NCBI RefSeq assembly: GCF_023517795.1
Contig: NZ_CP082928.1
Span: forward strand, 2,542,001 to 2,606,000
Reading direction: 5' to 3'
DNA: 64,000 nucleotides
Source: Pseudomonas fulva
Lineage (GTDB): Bacteria; Pseudomonadota; Gammaproteobacteria; Pseudomonadales; Pseudomonadaceae
A program made the translations under genes and the position numbers. Below the pieces are notes generated by a model, which searched no databases, was not told where the DNA came from, and saw nothing but the letters and a program-made list of their open reading frames with translations. Positions within the stretch are counted from its first letter, which is position 1. Each line of letters opens with the position of its first letter. This document shows, in pieces, positions 52,991-62,276 of the stretch.

Positions 52991-53497
52991 ATGACACCGC
53001 TCAAATACCTCCAGGGTTACCCCGCTTCGCTCCAGGACCAGGTGCGCCAGATGATCGCGGGCGAGCGCCTGGGTGATTACCTAGCGCAGCGCTATGGCGG
53101 CCGTCATGGGATCCAGAGTGACAAGGCGCTGTATGCCTATGTCATGGCGCTCAAGCAGGAACACCTGAAGAACGCGCCGGCCATCGACAAGGTGCTGTTC
53201 GACAATCGCCTCGACCTGACCCACCGCGCCCTCGGCCTGCACACCAGCATCTCCCGGGTGCAGGGCGGCAAGCTCAAGGCCAAGAAGGAGATTCGCGTCG
53301 CTTCGCTGTTTCGCGAGGCGGCGCCACAGTTCCTGCAGATGATCGTGGTGCACGAGCTGGCGCACCTCAAGGAGAGCGATCACAACAAGGCGTTCTACAA
53401 GCTCTGCGAGTACATGCTGCCGGACTATCAGCAACTGGAGTTCGACCTGCGCCTGTACCTGACCTGGCGGGATCTGCAGGCCGGCGCGCCTCAATAG
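52991..53497 (+). CDS. YgjP-like (DUF45/M48) metallopeptidase domain protein
   Basis: This 168-residue protein carries the zinc motif HELAHLKESDH (HExxH plus a downstream HN helix, NKAFYKLCEYMLPDY). No signal peptide or membrane segment is present, so it is cytoplasmic. The family is often annotated as SprT-like or YgjP-like; the substrate is unknown. Its last 7 bp overlap the convergent GreA/B-like gene. Confidence 0.87.
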   Translation: MTPLKYLQGYPASLQDQVRQMIAGERLGDYLAQRYGGRHGIQSDKALYAYVMALKQEHLKNAPAIDKVLFDNRLDLTHRALGLHTSISRVQGGKLKAKKEIRVASLFREAAPQFLQMIVVHELAHLKESDHNKAFYKLCEYMLPDYQQLEFDLRLYLTWRDLQAGAPQ

Positions 53498-53973
53498 GCT
53501 TCGATGATCTCGTGGTGCTGCGCGCGGCCGGCGACGCTCAGCTCGATCTCGTCACCGATGCGCCGCCCGAGCAGGCGCTGGCCTAGCGGCGCATCGGGGC
53601 TCAGCACCAGAATCGTGCGCTGCTCGACCTGCACCTTGATCGCCGCCCCCTCCGGGCCGAGAAACAGCCATTGCTGCTGGTCGTTCTCGTCGGCCAGCAG
53701 CACCAGGCTGGTCAGCCGAATGCCTTGGGTAGCGTCATAGGCGCGCACCAGCAACTGGCGCCAGACGCGCAGGCGCAGGCCGATCTCTTCCACGCGGCGA
53801 GCCTGTCCGGCTGCCAAGTAGGCAGCTTCCAGCCCGAGGGTGTCGTACTTGTTCTCGGCGATGTTCTCTTCATGGGTGGCCGTCTCGTGGGCCGCCCGCG
53901 CCGCCTGTTCGGCGGCCTGCAACTCGAGGCCGAGGCGCTCGATGACCTGCTGCACGATGGCGTGCTTGTCCAT
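53491..53973 (-). CDS. GreA/GreB family transcription elongation factor-like protein
   Basis: This 160-residue protein has an N-terminal coiled coil (about 5-75) and a C-terminal FKBP-like Gre domain ending PLGQRLLGRRIGDEIELSVAGRAQHHEIIEAY. The coiled-coil tip lacks the usual acidic DxxE pair of cleavage factors (ENKYDTLGLEAAYL is the nearest), so it may bind RNA polymerase without stimulating cleavage. It lies 5 bp upstream of the YccS gene on the same strand. Confidence 0.85.
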   Translation of the reverse strand: MDKHAIVQQVIERLGLELQAAEQAARAAHETATHEENIAENKYDTLGLEAAYLAAGQARRVEEIGLRLRVWRQLLVRAYDATQGIRLTSLVLLADENDQQQWLFLGPEGAAIKVQVEQRTILVLSPDAPLGQRLLGRRIGDEIELSVAGRAQHHEIIEAY

Positions 53974-53978
53974 GGTGA

Positions 53979-56168
53979 TCAGGCCTCGTACGCCGGCTTT
54001 TCGCGGTTCTTGAGCAGGTGCGCCGCCAGGGTGCGCAGCGGGCCGAGCTGCCGGGCGATCAGCGACAGCTGGGTCTGCACCAGGCGCTGGGCATCGTCCA
54101 GATCATCGGGCATCTGCTCCAGGCAACTGGCGAGATGCTCTTCGTGGTCGCTCTGGATGGCCACTGGCGTCTGTTCGCTGAGGCCGCGGGCGATCTCGTC
54201 GAGGCTGTCGGCCAGGCGCAGGGCGCTGGCCGGCAACTCGTTCTGCTCGTCGGCCAGCAGGGCTTCGCCGCGGTGTGCGCCCAGGCCCGACAGGTAGCTG
54301 AGCAGGGTGTGGGAGAGCACCAGGAAGCGAAAGCCGATATCCGCCTCCTTACGAAAGTGCCCGGGCTCCATCAGCATGTTGCCCAGGGTGGTCGACAGTG
54401 CCGCGTCGGCGTTGTGGGCGTTGCGCCGGGCCAGGCGATAGGCGAGGTCGTCGCGCTTGCCTTCGGCGTACTGGCGCATGATCTGCCGCAGGTAGGTGCT
54501 GTTGCAGCTCAGGGTATTGGCCACCACGCGATTGAGCCGGCGACCCTGCCAGTCCGGCAGGATCAGGAACACCGCCAGGCCGGCGATCAGGCTGCCGAGC
54601 AGGGTATCGAACAGGCGCGGCAGGATCAGCCCGTAGCCATCACCCACCTGGTTGAAGCAGAACAGCACCAGCAGGGTGATCGCCGCCGTGGCCACGGTGT
54701 AGCGGCTGGAGCGGGTGGCGAAGAACACCACGCCGGCGGCGACGGCGAAGAAGGCCTGGATCAACTGGGCCGGGAACAGGTCGATCAGCGCCCAGCCCAG
54801 CAGCAGCCCGAGCACGGTGCCGATGATGCGCTGCACCAGCTTCATGCGCGTGGCGCCGTAGTTGGGCTGGCAGACGAACAGGGTGGTGAGCAGGATCCAG
54901 TAGCCCTGGGTCGGGTGAATCCAGTGCAGCACGCCATAACCGGCAGCCAGGGCGATGGACAGGCGCAGGGCATGGCGAAACAGCAGCGAGGTCGGGGTGA
55001 GCTGCAGGCGGATGCGCTCCCATACATCGCGCAGCGACTGTGGTTCGCGATCGAGCAGCGAGCTGTCCTGCTCCTCGGCCAGGGCGTCGGGGTTGCTGGC
55101 GCTGCTCAGCAGGCGGTCGAGGGTGCCGAGGTTGCCGGCCAGGGCGCCGAGCGAGCGCAGCAGGTGTTTCCAGGCCGGGTTGCTCTGGATGCGCAGGTGC
55201 TCCAGGGATGCCTGCAGGTCGGCCTGGGCCTGGCTGTAGTGCTCGCCGTACTCGAACGGCTGGCGCAGCTCGATGGCCTGGGCCAGGGCATGGCAGGCCT
55301 TGCCGTGCAGGCGCAGCAGGCGCTGGCAGCGGAACATCACGTCGCTGTGGAAGAAGGCTTCGGCCAGGGCGTTGTAAGGGTAGTGCGAGGAACTGGCGCG
55401 CTCGTGGATATCCTGGGCGAGAAAATACAGCTTCAGGTAGCGGCTGACCTTAGGGCCTGGGCGGCCATTGCCGACCCGGTGCAGGATGATTTCCTTGGTG
55501 GCATTGAGCGCCGCCACCACCCGACCATTCTGCTTGGCCAGATCCAGGCGCCGTGCCTCCACGTCCAACTGGCGCAGCGGCTCGAACAGCGCGGCCTTGA
55601 GCTTGAGGTACAGCCCCAGCTCACGAAACAGCCGGGCCAGGCTCTGTTGTACCGGCTGGTGGGCGAACAAGGCATGCCAGAGCACCGAGAGCACGCCGTA
55701 CCAGGCGGCGCCCGCCACCAGCAGCAGCGGCTCGAGCCATAGCCCGGCGACGCCGCCGCGCTGCTCCACGCCGATCATGCTGTACACCGCCAGAATCAGG
55801 GTGGCCGAACCGAGCGTGGCGAAACGCTCGCCCAGGGCGCCGAGCATGGTCAGGGCAAAGGCCGACAGCGCCAGGGCACTGACGAACAGCCAGGGATAGG
55901 GAAACAGGAATTCGACCGTATAGGCCGCGGCGCTGAAGCACCCCAGGGTCACCAGCAATGCGGTAAGGCGGCCCTGCCAACTGTCGTCGGTTTCGGCCAG
56001 GGCGCTGGCGATCACCCCGAGAAACAACGGGATCAGGCCGTGCATCCAGCCCTGATGCCAGCACAGCGCCAGGCTGCCGCCCAGGGCAATGAATACCCGC
56101 AGGCTGTAGCTGAACTTGTCCAGTGCCCAGAGGCGACGCAGCGAGTGGCGCAAGGAGGGGGACGGCAT
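53979..56168 (-). CDS. yccS: YccS/YhfK family FUSC-type inner-membrane protein
   Basis: This 729-residue protein has two blocks of membrane helices (about 20-190 and 400-520), each followed by a soluble helical part. This is the aromatic-acid exporter (FUSC) fold of the YccS branch. HQGWMHGLIPLFLGVIASALAETDDSW and HPTQGYWILLTTLFVCQPNYGATRMKLVQRIIGT are signature regions. The transported compound is unknown. The Gre-like gene follows after 5 bp, suggesting an operon. Confidence 0.93.
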   Translation of the reverse strand: MPSPSLRHSLRRLWALDKFSYSLRVFIALGGSLALCWHQGWMHGLIPLFLGVIASALAETDDSWQGRLTALLVTLGCFSAAAYTVEFLFPYPWLFVSALALSAFALTMLGALGERFATLGSATLILAVYSMIGVEQRGGVAGLWLEPLLLVAGAAWYGVLSVLWHALFAHQPVQQSLARLFRELGLYLKLKAALFEPLRQLDVEARRLDLAKQNGRVVAALNATKEIILHRVGNGRPGPKVSRYLKLYFLAQDIHERASSSHYPYNALAEAFFHSDVMFRCQRLLRLHGKACHALAQAIELRQPFEYGEHYSQAQADLQASLEHLRIQSNPAWKHLLRSLGALAGNLGTLDRLLSSASNPDALAEEQDSSLLDREPQSLRDVWERIRLQLTPTSLLFRHALRLSIALAAGYGVLHWIHPTQGYWILLTTLFVCQPNYGATRMKLVQRIIGTVLGLLLGWALIDLFPAQLIQAFFAVAAGVVFFATRSSRYTVATAAITLLVLFCFNQVGDGYGLILPRLFDTLLGSLIAGLAVFLILPDWQGRRLNRVVANTLSCNSTYLRQIMRQYAEGKRDDLAYRLARRNAHNADAALSTTLGNMLMEPGHFRKEADIGFRFLVLSHTLLSYLSGLGAHRGEALLADEQNELPASALRLADSLDEIARGLSEQTPVAIQSDHEEHLASCLEQMPDDLDDAQRLVQTQLSLIARQLGPLRTLAAHLLKNREKPAYEA

Positions 56169-56420
56169 CCGGATGGCGACCTTTAGGGAAAATGACTGAC
56201 ACGCTGTTCAACGCGGCGTTTCGATTGTGCCTTGCCCGCATCGTTCAGTGCGAGAGGCAGCTCGCGGTTGGCTACCCGTGTCCCACTGTCGATGCTGGAC
56301 GCCGGCCCCGCCCGGTAGGTCACCGCGCCTGAACTCTGCGCGCGGCGCCCGGCTCCAAGATCTTACCCATTGCCCACTGGTGCCGGCAGGCGGCCGCCAC
56401 CATTCGACAGGAGCGCCTCC

Positions 56421-57098
56421 ATGATCGACCTCCATTACTGGACGACCCCCAATGGCCACAAGATCAGCATCTTTCTCGAAGAGAGCGGGCTGGATTACGA
56501 CGTGCACCCCGTCAATATCGGCGAGGGCCAGCAGTTCGAACCGGCATTTCTGAAGATCTCGCCGAACAACCGGATCCCGGCCATCGTCGACAACAATCCC
56601 GGCGACGGCGGCGAGCCGATCTCGGTGTTCGAGTCCGGGGCGATTCTCGAGTACCTGGCCGACAAGATCGGCCGCTTCATGCCGCTGCAGCCGCGCTTGC
56701 GCGTGCAGGTTCAGCAATGGCTGCATTGGCAGATGGGCGGGCTGGGGCCAATGGCCGGGCAGAACCATCACTTCGTGCGCTTCGCGCCGGAGCAGATTCC
56801 CTATGCCATCGACCGCTACGTGAAAGAGACGGCGCGCCTGTACGGCGTACTGGACCGGCAGCTCGAGGGGCGCGAGTACGTGGCCGGTGACTATTCGATC
56901 GCCGACATGGCCATCTACCCCTGGGCCAAGGGCTGGGAGCTGCAGCGCCAGCGCCTCGAGGATTTCCCCAACATGGCCGCCTGGCTGGCGCGCATGGGCA
57001 AGCGGCCTGCGGTGCAGCGGGCCTATCAGGTTGCCGAGGCCATCGGCCAGCGCCCCGACGAGGTGCTCACCAGCGACGCGCGCAAGGCGTTGTTCTGA
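56421..57098 (+). CDS. Glutathione S-transferase, YfcG-like (disulfide-bond oxidoreductase family)
   Basis: This 225-residue protein has an N-terminal thioredoxin fold (WTTPNGHKISIFLEESGL, SPNNRIPAIVD, SVFESGAILEYLA) and a helical C-terminal domain (VAGDYSIADMAIYPW). TPNGHK and the Thr/Asn active site match YfcG/YghU-type enzymes that act as glutathione-dependent disulfide reductases. AGGAG precedes the ATG. A 252-bp gap separates it from divergent yccS; I see no clear motif there. Confidence 0.92.
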   Translation: MIDLHYWTTPNGHKISIFLEESGLDYDVHPVNIGEGQQFEPAFLKISPNNRIPAIVDNNPGDGGEPISVFESGAILEYLADKIGRFMPLQPRLRVQVQQWLHWQMGGLGPMAGQNHHFVRFAPEQIPYAIDRYVKETARLYGVLDRQLEGREYVAGDYSIADMAIYPWAKGWELQRQRLEDFPNMAAWLARMGKRPAVQRAYQVAEAIGQRPDEVLTSDARKALF

Positions 57099-57122
57099 GG
57101 TGCGCTGCTGGCGCGACGTTGG

Positions 57123-59384
57123 TCACGCCAGCGGCAGGTTCTGCGCGGGCACCGGGCGACCGATGAAGTAGCCCTGAACGTAGTCGCAGCCCAGCTGGCG
57201 CAGACGCTCTAGCTGCTCGACGCGCTCCACGCCTTCGGCAAGGACCTTCATCTCCATGCTGTGCGCCAGGGCGATCACCGCGCGGGTGATCGCCAGGTCG
57301 TCCTGGTCGTCGGGCAGGCCCGCTACGAAGCTCTGGTCGAGCTTGAGCTTGTGTACCGGCAAGCGCTTCAGGCGCGCCAGCGAACTGTAACCGGTGCCGA
57401 AGTCGTCGATGGCCAGGCGCACGCCCAGGCTGCGCAGGCGTTCGAGCAGGGCCTGGGCCTGATCCGGGGCGTCCATCACCGCGCTTTCCGTCACTTCCAG
57501 CTCCAAACAGCTCGCCGGCAGGCCAGTGCTCTGCAAGACCTGGGCGACGCGCTGATCCAGTTCGCCGCGGCTGAACAGGCGGCTGGAGATGTTCACGGCG
57601 ACGAATTGCAGACCGTGCCCGGCGTTGCGCCAGGCGACCATCTGCCGGCATGCCTGCTCGAGCACCCAGGCGTCGATGGCGCTGATCATGCCGCTGTCTT
57701 CGGCAATCGGAATGAACTCGCCAGGCGGCACCAGCCCACGCTGCGGATGCTGCCAGCGTACCAGTGCCTCGACACCTATCATCTGGTTGTCAGTCAGGCT
57801 GTGCAGCGGTTGGTAATGTACCCGCAGCTCGCCATTTTCGATGGCGTGCCGCATGCCGGCGATCAGTTCCACACGCTGGCGTGCGTACTCGGTCTGCTCC
57901 TGATCGTAGAACGCGAAGCCTTCACGGCCGCTGTTCTTGGCCTTGAACAGCGCCGAGTCGACGTTGCGCAGCACCTCATCGACGGTCTTCGCATCTTCGG
58001 GATACAGGCAGATGCCCACACTGGCCGAGATGAACAGCTCCTGACCGTCGAGCAGGAACGGTGCGTTCAGGCAGTCGATCAGTGCCTGCGCCAGATGCGC
58101 CGCCTGCTCGGCCTGTGTGCAGTCTTCGCTGAGCACGGCGAACTCGTCACCGCCCAGACGCGCCAGGGTACTGCCGGGGCCGAGCCTGCTGGCGAGCCGC
58201 TCCCCGGTGGCCTTGAGCAACAGGTCGCCAACATTGTGGCCGAGACTCTCGTTGATGTGCTTGAAGTGATCCAGGTCCACGACCAGCACGGCGCCGCGAT
58301 CGTCGTCGCGCTGGGCGCGCTGCAGGGCATGTTCGACGCGCTCGCTGAACAGCAGGCGGTTGGGCAGGTTGCTCAGCGGATCGTGGTGGGCGAGGTGGTC
58401 GAGTTCCTGCTGGGAATGCTTGAGCACGCTGATGTCGGAAAACACGGCCACATAGTGGCTGAGCAGGCCGTGGTCGCCGCGGATGGCGCGGATGCATTGC
58501 CACTGCGGATAGATTTCGCCGTCCTTGCGCCGGTTCCACACCTCGCCGCTCCAGCTGCCCTGGGTTTGCAATGTGTGCCAGAGCTGCTGGTAGAACGCGG
58601 CGTCATGGCGGCCGGACTTGAGCAGGGTGGGGTGCTTGCCGAGGATTTCCGCTTCGCTGTAGCCGGTGATCCGGCTGAACGCCGGATTGATGTGCACGAT
58701 GGTCTGCTGCGCATCGGTGACCAGCACGCCTTCCTGGGTCGATTCGAATACCGCGGCCGCCTGGCGCAGGCTGTCGGCGTCGGCGCGGCGTTGGGTGACG
58801 TCCTTGACGGTGCCGATGAAACGCTCCGGCCGCCCCTGGGCATCGAGCTGCAGGCGACCGCGCGACAGTACCCAGCGGTAGCTGCCGTCGCGGTGGCGCA
58901 GGCGGTAGCTGTTTTCGTAGGAAGTGTCCGCGGTCGCCTGCATCACTTCGTCGAGGACGCGCTGGTAGGCAGGGCGGTCCTCGGGGTGCAGCAATTGTTG
59001 CCACTGGTCGCGGTCAGCGCTCAGTTCGCCATCCTTCATGCCCAGCAGGGTGTGGTAACCCGGCGAATAGTAAACGCGCTGGCGGCGCAGGTCCCAGTCC
59101 CAGAGACCGTCCTCGGTGGCCGACAGGGCCAGGCTGAGGCGTTCCTCGCTGGCGCGCAGCGCCGTGCCGATTCGCGCCTGGCGGCCCAGGTGGCGGCTGA
59201 TCGTCAGGTACAGCAGGCCGCTGGTCAGCAGCACGAATACCAGGCCCTTCCAGACCTGGGCCTGCTCCGTCTGTCGGGCCGTCAGGTCGAGGGAGGCCAG
59301 CAGCAGGTCGCTGAACACGATCCACAGGCCGGCGGCTATCAGGTAGTTCAAAGTCAGGCGTAATGCGCCTTGGCGAGTGCTCAT
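57123..59384 (-). CDS. pipA: PAS-GGDEF-EAL cyclic-di-GMP signalling protein (PipA-like)
   Basis: This 753-residue protein has two N-terminal membrane segments (about 10-30 and 42-62), two PAS/PAC domains (about 80-200 and 205-320), a GGDEF domain with ARLGGDEFAVL and an EAL domain with GVEALVRWQHP. ELEVTESAVMD, AIDDFGTGYSSL and KLDQSFVAGL are the EAL catalytic signatures, so phosphodiesterase activity is likely. Position before desA matches PA0285 (PipA) of PAO1. Confidence 0.93.
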   Translation of the reverse strand: MSTRQGALRLTLNYLIAAGLWIVFSDLLLASLDLTARQTEQAQVWKGLVFVLLTSGLLYLTISRHLGRQARIGTALRASEERLSLALSATEDGLWDWDLRRQRVYYSPGYHTLLGMKDGELSADRDQWQQLLHPEDRPAYQRVLDEVMQATADTSYENSYRLRHRDGSYRWVLSRGRLQLDAQGRPERFIGTVKDVTQRRADADSLRQAAAVFESTQEGVLVTDAQQTIVHINPAFSRITGYSEAEILGKHPTLLKSGRHDAAFYQQLWHTLQTQGSWSGEVWNRRKDGEIYPQWQCIRAIRGDHGLLSHYVAVFSDISVLKHSQQELDHLAHHDPLSNLPNRLLFSERVEHALQRAQRDDDRGAVLVVDLDHFKHINESLGHNVGDLLLKATGERLASRLGPGSTLARLGGDEFAVLSEDCTQAEQAAHLAQALIDCLNAPFLLDGQELFISASVGICLYPEDAKTVDEVLRNVDSALFKAKNSGREGFAFYDQEQTEYARQRVELIAGMRHAIENGELRVHYQPLHSLTDNQMIGVEALVRWQHPQRGLVPPGEFIPIAEDSGMISAIDAWVLEQACRQMVAWRNAGHGLQFVAVNISSRLFSRGELDQRVAQVLQSTGLPASCLELEVTESAVMDAPDQAQALLERLRSLGVRLAIDDFGTGYSSLARLKRLPVHKLKLDQSFVAGLPDDQDDLAITRAVIALAHSMEMKVLAEGVERVEQLERLRQLGCDYVQGYFIGRPVPAQNLPLA

Positions 59385-59547
59385 GGGCGGATAACGGCTT
59401 CCCTGTCGCTGGAAAAGATCATCGCTGGGGGCATTCTTGTAACATCCTTAGCCAAAAGACCAAGTGGTTTTCCAGCAGTTGATGTTGATAATGGAAGCGC
59501 GGCACTTTGTCCGCATCGCTTTCTCTCTGCAAGAGGTACCCCTGCCC

Positions 59548-60732
59548 ATGTGGTACAACGGTTTTCTCGACTTGCCGGTCTGGCAGCTCATCATCGTTAC
59601 CCTGCTGCTGACCCACGTCACCATCGTGGCCGTCACGGTCTATCTGCACCGTTACTCGGCCCATCGCTCCCTGGAGCTGAACCCTGCACTCAAGCACTTC
59701 TTCCGTTTCTGGCTGTGGATGACCACAGGCATGAATACCCGCGAGTGGACGGCCATCCACCGCAAGCACCACGCCAAATGCGAAACCGCCGACGATCCCC
59801 ATAGCCCGGTGGTGAAAGGGCTTGGCACGGTGATGCGCAAAGGCGCCGAATTGTATGCCGAAGAGGCGAAGAACGAGGACACCCTGCGCATCTACGGCAA
59901 GAATTGCCCCGATGACTGGCTCGAGCGCAACGTCTATTCGCGCTTCCCGCTTGGTGGTGTGTCGCTGATGCTGATCATCGATGTGCTGCTGTTCGGCGCA
60001 CTCGGTCTGACCGTATGGGCCGTGCAGATGATCTGGATTCCCTTCTGGGCGGCCGGCGTCATCAACGGGCTGGGCCATGCCGTCGGCTATCGCAACTTCG
60101 AATGCCGCGACGCGGCCACCAATCTGGTGCCCTGGGGCATCATCATTGGCGGCGAGGAGCTGCACAACAACCACCACACCTACCCCAACTCCGCCAAGCT
60201 GTCGGTCAAGCCCTGGGAGTTCGACATGGGCTGGGCGTGGATAAAACTGTTCAGCTTCCTGGGGCTCGCCAAGGTTCAGCGTGTCGCGCCGATCGCCCAC
60301 CGAGTACCAGGCAAAGGGATTCTGGACATGGACACCGCCATGGCCATCCTCAACAACCGTTTCCAGATCATGGCCCAGTACCGCAAGCTGGTGATCGGGC
60401 CGCTGGTCAAGCAGGAGCTCGCCAAGGCCGACGAGTCGGTTCGCCACCAGTTCCGCCGCGCCAAGCGATTGCTCTCCCGTGAGCCGAGCCTGCTGCACGA
60501 CAAGCAGCAGGTGCATATCGATGCGATGCTGGCGCACAGCCAGGCGCTCAAGGTGATCTACGAGAAGCGTCTGGCCCTGCAGCTGATCTGGGCGCGTACC
60601 AGTGCCAACGGCCATGACATGCTCGAGGCCATCAAGCACTGGGTGCAGGATGCCGAGGCCAGTGGCATTCAATCCCTGCGCGACTTCGCCGAGCAGCTGA
60701 AGACCTACTCCCTGCGACCCGTCGCCGCGTGA
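59548..60732 (+). CDS. desA: Delta-9 fatty acid desaturase DesA
   Basis: This 394-residue membrane di-iron desaturase acts on acyl chains of phospholipids. The three histidine boxes are HRYSAH, HRKHH and HNNHH, with membrane spans around 12-32 and 150-195. The frame is open to 59464, but MWYNGFLDLPVWQL at 59548 is the family start, has AAGAGG upstream and gives the usual 394 residues. A T-tailed hairpin follows. Confidence 0.95.
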   Translation: MWYNGFLDLPVWQLIIVTLLLTHVTIVAVTVYLHRYSAHRSLELNPALKHFFRFWLWMTTGMNTREWTAIHRKHHAKCETADDPHSPVVKGLGTVMRKGAELYAEEAKNEDTLRIYGKNCPDDWLERNVYSRFPLGGVSLMLIIDVLLFGALGLTVWAVQMIWIPFWAAGVINGLGHAVGYRNFECRDAATNLVPWGIIIGGEELHNNHHTYPNSAKLSVKPWEFDMGWAWIKLFSFLGLAKVQRVAPIAHRVPGKGILDMDTAMAILNNRFQIMAQYRKLVIGPLVKQELAKADESVRHQFRRAKRLLSREPSLLHDKQQVHIDAMLAHSQALKVIYEKRLALQLIWARTSANGHDMLEAIKHWVQDAEASGIQSLRDFAEQLKTYSLRPVAA

Positions 60733-60810
60733 CGTAGCGCACAAAGCTGAGCGGGCGGTGAACCGCCCACTGCGGCCATGGTCATAGCTGTGACCCGGTC
60801 GCCCTACAAA

Positions 60811-60836
60811 AGCCCGCCATTCGGCGGGCTTTTTCG
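60811..60836 (+). terminator. Rho-independent terminator after desA
   Basis: AGCCCGCC-ATTC-GGCGGGCT is followed directly by TTTTT, about 80 bp after the desA stop. Confidence 0.9.
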
Positions 60837-60890
60837 ATTCCCCGTGGCGACCTTCACCGCAATCAAAAGGCCAATGTTCTGGATCGGTAT

Positions 60891-61856
60891 ATGGATGAAC
60901 TCGCAGCTATCGACCTGGAGGAGCTGACCCTGGCGTTGCTGCACAGCCGTGCCGAGGGCACTCGGCTGCGCGAGCGCGAGCAGCTGTTCAGTACCCTGCT
61001 GGGCAGTGTGAACGCCGTACTCTGGGCGTTCGACTGGGAGGCCCAGCAGATCATCTACGTCAGCCCGGCCTACGAGCTGGTTTTCGGCCGTTCGGCCGGC
61101 TTGCTGCTGGCCGACTACGGTGAATGGCGCAACAGTATCTATCCGGATGATCTGGAGTACGCTGCCGAGAGCATGGCCAAGGTACTGGAGACCGGCGCCG
61201 TGGAGGCCCGGGAGTATCGGATCATCCGCGCCGATGGCGAAATCCGCTGGCTCAGTGACAAGTGCTTTATCGGCCGGCAGAGCGAGACCCATGCCTCGCC
61301 GATCATCTTCGGTATCGCCGAGGACATTACCGAGAAGAAGCAGCTAGAAGGCGAGCTGCATCGCTTGGCGACCACCGACGTGCTGACCCAGAGCAGCAAC
61401 CGGCGGCACTTCTTCGAATGCGCCCAGAGTGAGTTCGAGCTGGCGCGCACCCATGGGCAGCCGCTGGCTTTTCTGCTCCTGGACCTGGACGATTTCAAGC
61501 ACATCAATGACACCTACGGCCATCAGGTGGGCGACCAGGTGCTGCAGCAACTGGCCAATTGCGCCAGCTCGGTGCTGCGCCGAGGTGATCTGTTCGGGCG
61601 AATCGGTGGTGAGGAATTCGCGGCGCTGTTCCCGGGATGCGAGCCGGAACTGGCCTCGCAGATCGCCCAGCGCCTGCAACGGGAAATTCAACGCCTGTCG
61701 TTCAGCCATGAAGGCACGGCTTTCGGTATCACCGTCAGCCAGGGCCTGACGTCCCTGCGCAGCGGCGACCCTGGGCTCGATGTGCTCTACGCACGTGCCG
61801 ATGCGGCCATGTATCAGGCCAAGCGCCAGGGCAAGAATCAGATCGTCACCAGCTGA
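60891..61856 (+). CDS. PAS-GGDEF diguanylate cyclase
   Basis: This 321-residue cytoplasmic protein has an N-terminal coiled segment (1-40), one PAS/PAC domain (about 42-155) and a GGDEF domain. The active site reads GRIGGEEFAALFPG, and RRGD five residues before it is a complete inhibitory I-site (RxxD). It should therefore make cyclic di-GMP with product feedback. Context corresponds to PA0290 of PAO1, next to oprE. Confidence 0.93.
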   Translation: MDELAAIDLEELTLALLHSRAEGTRLREREQLFSTLLGSVNAVLWAFDWEAQQIIYVSPAYELVFGRSAGLLLADYGEWRNSIYPDDLEYAAESMAKVLETGAVEAREYRIIRADGEIRWLSDKCFIGRQSETHASPIIFGIAEDITEKKQLEGELHRLATTDVLTQSSNRRHFFECAQSEFELARTHGQPLAFLLLDLDDFKHINDTYGHQVGDQVLQQLANCASSVLRRGDLFGRIGGEEFAALFPGCEPELASQIAQRLQREIQRLSFSHEGTAFGITVSQGLTSLRSGDPGLDVLYARADAAMYQAKRQGKNQIVTS

Positions 61857-62276
61857 CTTGGCGGAAAATCGCCTTGTTCCCCCTGCTGTTCGGCGGATAA
61901 TCGCTCATTTTAGTCGATGAGCGACTGCCACTTCCTGTCATTTTGCCAGTAACATATTGAAATGTTGGCTGTTATGCGACTTTGGTCGCCCATGGCACGT
62001 AATCTGCTGTGCTAAATTCACAGCAACGGCCTTGGGCCGACAATAATAATGCCGAGAATCTGACGATGCCCTTTGCCTGTCGCTGCAGCAGCCAGACCAA
62101 CCTGTTTCATCTTTACCCTTGAGTTTTCGTAGTGCCGTGCCCGTAGCTGTGGCGCCTTCCGGCTGCCTGCTGCCCCACGGCGCTACCCGAATTCGGCTGG
62201 CTGCACGCCTAGAACGCGGCACCTTCCAGACCGATGTGCACCACCAATAAAAGAACAGAACACTGGAGAGATCACG
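61857..62276. other. 420-bp intergenic region upstream of the OprE-like porin
   Basis: No gene is visible. Two dyads stand out. TCGCTCAT/ATGAGCGA (61901-61908, 61917-61924) lies just after the diguanylate cyclase and may be its 3' hairpin. TGCTGTG-N7-CACAGCA (62005-62025) is an operator-like dyad about 250 bp before the porin. GGAGAG just before 62277 is the porin ribosome site. I did not find a clear TTGAT-N4-ATCAA Anr box. Confidence 0.5.
62005..62025. promoter_or_regulatory. Dyad TGCTGTG-CTAAATT-CACAGCA upstream of porin gene
   Basis: Perfect 7-bp arms enclose an AT-rich 7-bp centre. TGTG-N7-CACA is one base short of the Vfr/CRP spacing (TGTGA-N6-TCACA), so a different regulator is more likely. 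It is about 250 bp upstream of the OprE-like start. Confidence 0.4.

Noticed and set aside
62005..62025. Vfr/CRP site upstream of the porin
   Set aside because: The TGTG/CACA half-sites are 7 bp apart instead of the N6 spacing between TGTGA and TCACA, so the fit is poor.
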